Of a DNA stretch of 64,000 nucleotides, positions 59,642 to 64,000 are shown piece by piece. The notes beneath the pieces are model-generated. The model was given only the letters and a program-made list of their open reading frames with translations, was not told the origin of the DNA and ran no database searches. The position numbers were made by a program, and so were the translations under genes. The stretch is from the NCBI GenBank assembly GCA_963756895.1, contig CAVWPI010000007.1, positions 62,001-126,000 of the forward strand, read 5' to 3'. How positions within the stretch are numbered: the stretch's first letter is position 1; every line of letters begins with the position of its first letter. Source of the DNA: DASUAS01 sp963756895 (lineage in GTDB: Bacteria; Actinomycetota; Acidimicrobiia; IMCC26256; DASPTH01).

Positions 59642-62001
59642 ACCCAGTCGCGCACCTCGGGGAGGTCTTCGAGGTGCTCGCGGACGTACAGCTCGTGCTC
59701 GGCCAACTTCTGGTCGCAGAGGTGCACGAACGCGTCCGCGCGTGCAGGCCGGCGCCGGGCCCGCCGCACCGCGAGCTTGGCGAGGTGGAACCGGCTCATG
59801 TTGTTGAGCACCACCATGTCGAAGGGCGTGGTGGTGGTGCCCTCCTCGAGGAAGCCGCGCACGTGGAACCGCTCCGGTTCGGTGTGCCCGTGGAGCAACT
59901 CGTGGATCGCGCGCGCGTATCCGTGGAAGGCGAACACGACGTCGCGATCAGGGGTGAAGTAGTCGTCGAACTCGAGCCGGTCCATCCCGTGCGGATGGCG
60001 GTCGGCGGGGAAGAGCCGCATCAGGTCGACCACGTTGACCACGCGGACGCGCAGGTCGGGCAGGTGCCGGCGGAGGAGCCACGCCGCCGCCACCGCCTCC
60101 TGCGTCGGGATGTCGCCCGCGCACGCGAGCACCACGTCGGGATCGGCGCCGCCGTCGGTCGACGCCCACTCCCAGACCCCCAACCCGCGGGTGCAGTGCA
60201 CGTTGGCGGCAGCCATGTCGAGGTACTGCAGCTGCGGCTGCTTGTCGATCACGATCAGGTTCACGTAATTGCGACTGCGGAAGCAGTGGTCGGCCACCGA
60301 GAGCAGGCAGTTGGCGTCGGGCGGCAGGTAGATGCGGCTGACCGCCGCCTTCTTCGACATCACGACGTCGACGAGTCCGGGTCCCTGGTGCGAGAAGCCG
60401 TTGTGGTCGTTGCGCCAGCAGGTCGACGTCAACAGGACGTTCAACGACGCGACCGAGCGCCGCCACGGCAGCCGCGCCGCGTGATCGAGCCACTTGGCGT
60501 GTTGCACGAGCATCGATGCCGACACCATGGCGAACGCTTCGTAGGTCGCAAACAGGCCGTGCCGGCCGGTGAGCAGGTAGCCCTCGAGCCAGCCCTCGCA
60601 GAGGTGCTCGCTGAGCACCTCCATCATCCGGCCATCGGGCGCGAGGTGGTCGTCGTGGTCGAGACGGGGCTCGAGCCAGCACCGGTTCTCCACCTCGAAC
60701 ACCGCGCCGAGCCGATTCGAGTTCGTCTCGTCGGGACAGAACATGCGAAAGTTCGCGGCCGGCGCGTTCCGCCCGTAGATGTCCTTGACCACCTCGCCCA
60801 GCACACGGGTCGACTCGTGCCGCTCCGTCGCCGGCGCCTCCACGGGGAGCGCGAAGGAGGCCGGATCGGGCAGCTCCAGCGCGACGAGGACCCGGCCTCC
60901 GTTCGCGCTGGGGTTCGCTCCCATGCGTCGTGCGCCGTCGGGAATCATCGCCAGCACGTCAGGCCCCGGGCGGCCGTCGGCGTCGAAGAGCGCCTCGGGC
61001 TGGTAGCTGCGCATCCACGATTCGAGGATGGCCAGGTGCTCCGAGTTCGTGGTGACGTCGCTGACCGGCACCTGATGGGAGCGGAAGGTGCCCTCGATCG
61101 GCAGGCCGTCGACCACCGCGGGTCCGGTCCACCCCTTCGGTGTGCGCAACACGAGCGCGGGCCACGCCGGCGCGCCGTCGACCGCGGCCGCGCCCCTGGC
61201 GCGGGCGTCGACCTGGATCTCGTCGATGCGCGCCACGCACCGGTCGAGCGCGGCGGCGAGCGCGCGGTGGACGACGGGAGGATCGTCGCCTTCGACGAAC
61301 ACCGGGTCGTAGCCGTGACCGCGGAGGAGGTGGGCGATGTCCTCGTCGCGGCTACGGCCGAGCACCGTCGGGCCCGAGATCTTGTACTCGTTGAGGTGCA
61401 GGATCGGCAGCACCGCGCCGTCGCGCGCCGGGTTGAGGAACTTGATGCCCTTCCACGATCCCTCGAGCGGCGCGGTCTCGGCTTCGCCGTCGCCGATGAC
61501 GCAGGCGACCAACAGATCGGGATCGTCGAACGCGGCGCCGAACGCGTGCACGAGTGCGTAGCCGAGCTCACCGCCCTCGTGGATGGAGCCGGGCGTCGGC
61601 ACGCTCACGTGGCTCGGGATGCCGCCGGGCGTCGAGAACTGACGGAACAGGCGTTGCATCCCCTCGAGGTCGCGAGAGACGTCGTCGTAGATCTCGCTGT
61701 ACGTGCCTTCGAGCCAGACATTGGCGACCACCGCAGGTCCCCCGTGGCCGGGACCGGCGATGAAGAGCACCGAACGGTCGGTGCGACGGATCACGCGGTT
61801 CAGGTGGGCGTAGAGCAGGTTGAGCCCCGGCGATGTGCCCCAGTGTCCGAGCAGACGGGGCTTGATGTGCTCGGGCAGCAGCGGCTCGCGCAGCAGCGGG
61901 TTGGCGCGGAGGTAGATCTGACCGACGGTGAGGAAGTTGGCGGCGCGCCACGTCGTGTCGACCAGCGCCAGTTCGGCGTCGATGGCGTTCGCGGTGCCCA
62001 T
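59629..62001 (-). CDS. xfp: phosphoketolase (xylulose 5-phosphate/fructose 6-phosphate)
   Basis: 790-residue thiamine-diphosphate enzyme that splits xylulose 5-phosphate or fructose 6-phosphate to acetyl-phosphate. N terminus LALVDTTWRAANFLTVGQIY, then HWGTSPGLNLLYAHLNRVIR, FIAGPGHGGPAVVANVWLEG, and the ThDP motif GDGEAETAPLEGSWKGIKFL (GDGE ... N). Also NEYKISGPTVLG and, in the second half, STCWRNDHNGFSHQGPGLVD. Length is exactly that of the family. The following ackA makes a compact acetate-forming shunt; no phosphotransacetylase is needed. Confidence 0.97.
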   Translation of the reverse strand: MGTANAIDAELALVDTTWRAANFLTVGQIYLRANPLLREPLLPEHIKPRLLGHWGTSPGLNLLYAHLNRVIRRTDRSVLFIAGPGHGGPAVVANVWLEGTYSEIYDDVSRDLEGMQRLFRQFSTPGGIPSHVSVPTPGSIHEGGELGYALVHAFGAAFDDPDLLVACVIGDGEAETAPLEGSWKGIKFLNPARDGAVLPILHLNEYKISGPTVLGRSRDEDIAHLLRGHGYDPVFVEGDDPPVVHRALAAALDRCVARIDEIQVDARARGAAAVDGAPAWPALVLRTPKGWTGPAVVDGLPIEGTFRSHQVPVSDVTTNSEHLAILESWMRSYQPEALFDADGRPGPDVLAMIPDGARRMGANPSANGGRVLVALELPDPASFALPVEAPATERHESTRVLGEVVKDIYGRNAPAANFRMFCPDETNSNRLGAVFEVENRCWLEPRLDHDDHLAPDGRMMEVLSEHLCEGWLEGYLLTGRHGLFATYEAFAMVSASMLVQHAKWLDHAARLPWRRSVASLNVLLTSTCWRNDHNGFSHQGPGLVDVVMSKKAAVSRIYLPPDANCLLSVADHCFRSRNYVNLIVIDKQPQLQYLDMAAANVHCTRGLGVWEWASTDGGADPDVVLACAGDIPTQEAVAAAWLLRRHLPDLRVRVVNVVDLMRLFPADRHPHGMDRLEFDDYFTPDRDVVFAFHGYARAIHELLHGHTEPERFHVRGFLEEGTTTTPFDMVVLNNMSRFHLAKLAVRRARRRPARADAFVHLCDQKLAEHELYVREHLEDLPEVRDWVWTD

Positions 62002-62174
62002 GTGCACTCCCGACGGTGGACGGTGTGGAGCGACGCCCGACGCGCCGACGCTATACCGCAGTGCCCTGCTCGCCACCGGACCAACCGTTCCCGGCGGGTG
62101 AACACTCGGGAAACGCTCGCGCCGGGCGCGCGCACGAATTGACGCGTCTCGGACCCGCCGGGCAGCCTCGCCGC

Positions 62175-63280
62175 ATGGGAACGAACCGAATGATCGACGC
62201 CGACGGCCACGTGCTCGAGCCCCGCTCGGCGTGGTCGTCGCTCGACCAGTCCATCCGCCCACGGATCGAGACCGACGCGCGAGGTCTCGACCATGTGATC
62301 GTCGGCGACGACGAGGTCTTCGTCGCCAAGCTCGGGCAGATGGGAACGCCGGGCACCGACGTCAGCACCGGCGCGACCGAACCGTTCCCCATCGAGCGAG
62401 CGCGCGCGGGCGCGTTCGACCCCGCGGCGCGGCTCGTGGACATGGACTCCGAAGGGATCGACGTCGCGGTCCTCTACCCCACGATCGGTCTGGGCTTCTG
62501 GGGGATCACCGATCCGGACGCGGCAGTGCCCATCGCCGCGTGCGTACAACGACTGGCTCGCGGAGTACTGCGCGGGTCGCGCCGGACCGGTACCGCGGCG
62601 CGGCGATGGTGCCGTTCCAGTCGCCCTCGGACGCGGTCCGCGAGCTGCGGCGCGCCCGCGAGGAGCTCGGGTTCGTCGCCGCCTTCGTCCGACCGAACCC
62701 GTGTCTCGGACGCTCGATCGTCGACGCGGTCTACGAGCCGTTCTGGGACGCCGCCGAGGAGCTCGGGATGGCGATCGGCGTGCACGAGGGCTTCCAACCC
62801 GCCGTGCCCCCGTTGGGCTGGGACCGCCGGCCGAGCAACTTCCTCGTGATGCACGCGGTCTCGCACACCTTCGAGCAGATGTTCGCGTGCGCGCAGTTGA
62901 TCGCCGAAGGTGTGCTCGAGCGCCACCCGGGCCTGCGCGTGGTGTTCCTCGAAGCGGGCGGCGGCTGGGTGCCGTACTGGCTGGCGCGCCTCGACCACCA
63001 GGTCGACTCGTACGCGGGGTACGCCCCGCGGATGCGCCTCACCCCCAGCGAGTACTTCGCCCGGCAGTGCTGGGTGTCGTTCGAGATCGACGAGGTGACG
63101 CTGCCTGCGCTGGTGCCGTTCGTGGGCGCCGACCGGATCGTGTGGGGATCCGACTACCCCCACGCCGACTCGACGTTCCCGGGCGCGCTCGACGAGCTGC
63201 GCGCCACCGTTGCGCCTCTCCCGGAGGCGCAGCAGCAGCTGATCCTCTCCGCGAACGCCGCCGCGCTCTATCGGCTCTAG
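62175..63280 (+). CDS. COG2159 amidohydrolase (two frameshifts, about 369 aa)
   Basis: Fourth amidohydrolase-2 member of the window. DADGHVLEPRSAWSSLDQSI, FWGITDPDAAVPIAACAYND (restored), APDRYRGAAMVPFQSPSDAV, IGVHEGFQPAVPPLGWDRRP, ERHPGLRVVFLEAGGGWVPY, and VWGSDYPHADSTFPGALDEL with the catalytic Asp. The frame breaks near 62543 and 62572, each repaired by one CG. ATG start; divergent from xfp. Its TAG shares a CTAG with the convergent SHOCT gene. Confidence 0.83.
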
Positions 63281-63558
63281 ATCCCCAGGATCTGTGCCTT
63301 CTTCGCCGCGAACTCCTCGTCGGTGAGGATGCCCTTGGAGTGGAGATCGGCGAGCTGCTCCAGCTGCGCCACGTCGTCGTCGGCAGGGGGTGCGGCGGGC
63401 GGCGCCTCGACGTTCTGCGCCTGCTGGGGCTGATCCTGCGCCGCGTACTTCTCCTGCTGACGGTGTTGGACGCGGCCCCCCACTGCACTGGCGGTCCCGG
63501 CGATGACGGCGGTGCGGCCCACGGTCCGGATGAGACCCGGTCCTCTTCTCAACGGCAT
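63277..63558 (-). CDS. SHOCT domain protein
   Basis: 93 residues. A helix MPLRRGPGLIRTVGRTAVIA, with GTASAVGGRV after it, is followed by a Q/A/P-rich linker (YAAQDQPQQAQNVEAPPAAP) and the C-terminal SHOCT domain DVAQLEQLADLHSKGILTDE, closing EFAAKKAQILGI. SHOCT domains mediate oligomerisation of small membrane or stress proteins. The neighbour upstream is a DUF6325 gene, a pair often seen in actinobacteria as I recall. The two genes lie 49 bases apart. Confidence 0.85.
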   Translation of the reverse strand: MPLRRGPGLIRTVGRTAVIAGTASAVGGRVQHRQQEKYAAQDQPQQAQNVEAPPAAPPADDDVAQLEQLADLHSKGILTDEEFAAKKAQILGI

Positions 63559-63571
63559 GTCTGCTCCCTGT

Positions 63572-63597
63572 GGTTCGGCGGTCGGGTTCGGCGGTCG
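63572..63597. repeat. tandem 13-base repeat between the SHOCT and DUF6325 genes
   Basis: GGTTCGGCGGTCG occurs twice in direct succession (63572-63584 and 63585-63597), in the 49-base spacer. Confidence 0.85.
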
Positions 63598-63607
63598 GAC
63601 TCGGGCG

Positions 63608-64000
63608 TCAGCCCGCGGCCGCGATCTCGGCCAGGGCTTCTTCGGTGATGGGCAGGCGAACCACCAGGCGGCCACCCGAGTTGGCGACCGCGTCGCGGAA
63701 CGGGACCGCCCACGTGTGCTCGAACAGCAGGATCGCCGCCGAGGAGTTCGGCTCGAGCGCCTCGGCGAGATCCTCGACGTCCTCGTCGGAGATCAAGGAC
63801 TCGAGCTCCTCGACCAGCTCGCTGAACGCGTCCTTCGAGTCGGAGGGAAGCTCCTCCAGCTCCATCCCGACGGCGTTCCCGTCGCCGTCCTTGGCGACGA
63901 AGACGAGGTCGAGGACCCGGATCGTCCCCTGCTCGATCAGCTCGCTGAGCGCGGGGATGATCTCCCCGGTGAATTGGTTGCCTGGGAACTCCACGAAGAG
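63608..64000 (-). CDS. DUF6325-like protein (start outside the window)
   Basis: At least 130 residues; the reading frame stays open to the window edge, with Leu-Phe before VEFPGNQFTGEIIPALSELI. Later VLDLVFVAKDGDGNAVGMEL, NSSAAILLFEHTWAVPFRDA and VVRLPITEEALAEIAAAG. The start (usually about 8 residues further upstream in the DUF6325 family) is probably beyond base 64000; a GTG at 63992-63994 is possible but unlikely. Family function unknown, often beside SHOCT proteins. Confidence 0.75.
   Translation of the reverse strand, partial: LFVEFPGNQFTGEIIPALSELIEQGTIRVLDLVFVAKDGDGNAVGMELEELPSDSKDAFSELVEELESLISDEDVEDLAEALEPNSSAAILLFEHTWAVPFRDAVANSGGRLVVRLPITEEALAEIAAAG

Noticed and set aside
33..62580. 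Programmed ribosomal frameshifting as an explanation of the split genes
   Set aside because: There are too many sites, no slippery heptamers or pseudoknots, and always the same CG repair. Up to six sites fall in one gene.
1..64000. tRNA, rRNA, riboswitch, insertion sequence, prophage or origin
   Set aside because: Nothing with the needed structure or conserved sequence was seen on either strand by eye; a covariance-model search was not possible.

Overview
The window is a GC-rich (about 70% by eye) actinobacterial chromosome segment with about 70 tightly packed genes, split roughly evenly between strands. F420/FMN-type luciferase-like oxidoreductases, many acyl-CoA dehydrogenases, crotonases and SDRs, GTG starts, ATGA/GTGA stop-start overlaps and small families such as DUF6131, DUF6325 and SHOCT suggest an aerobic heterotrophic actinobacterium. 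Acidimicrobiia is my best guess, by inference only. I see no rRNA, tRNA, CRISPR array, transposase, prophage or origin, and no gene-free stretch above 300 bases.

Layout. (1) 1-13 kb: a catabolic island with hydantoinase/oxoprolinase B and A subunits, a TetR regulator, three small cupins, a MarR/TauD pair facing the rest across a perfect palindrome, a luciferase-like oxidoreductase, a D-aminoacylase-type amidohydrolase, a nitroreductase and three COG2159 amidohydrolases. It looks like amide or cyclic-imide plus aromatic or xenobiotic breakdown. (2) 13-25 kb: SDR, crotonases, a Baeyer-Villiger-type monooxygenase, luciferase-like enzymes, an MFS exporter with a divergent TetR, and an amidohydrolase/dienoyl-CoA-reductase-like/crotonase/luciferase-like operon. 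(3) 25-34.8 kb: a NYN nuclease-like protein with two OST-HTH domains, fur-katG, small beta-barrel, SRPBCC and ArsR genes with paired operators, and DNA polymerase IV. (4) 34.8-40.8 kb: an acyl-CoA ligase divergent from three acyl-CoA dehydrogenases and a DapB-like protein. (5) 41-49.6 kb: an ABC solute-binding protein, then an overlapping operon QOR-SDR-SDR-ACAD-HAD-APH-TetR. Its HAD, APH and ACAD genes are the separated domains of vertebrate ACAD10 and resemble the phospho-acyl-CoA route for 4-hydroxy acids. (6) 49.6-58.1 kb: SnoaL-like proteins, a PhyH dioxygenase, two secreted beta-helix proteins with the same C-terminal tail flanking an adenosine deaminase, a P450 and a quinone oxidoreductase. 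(7) 58.1-64 kb: a phosphoketolase-acetate kinase operon, a fourth COG2159 amidohydrolase, SHOCT and DUF6325.

A property of the whole sequence: fourteen genes are broken by frameshifts. At all of about 32 sites the frame is restored by putting back one (three times two) CG dinucleotides in a CGCG context. This points to a systematic consensus error, not gene decay, so I annotate these as genes and give restored lengths. Twelve of the fourteen are on the plus strand, which I cannot explain.
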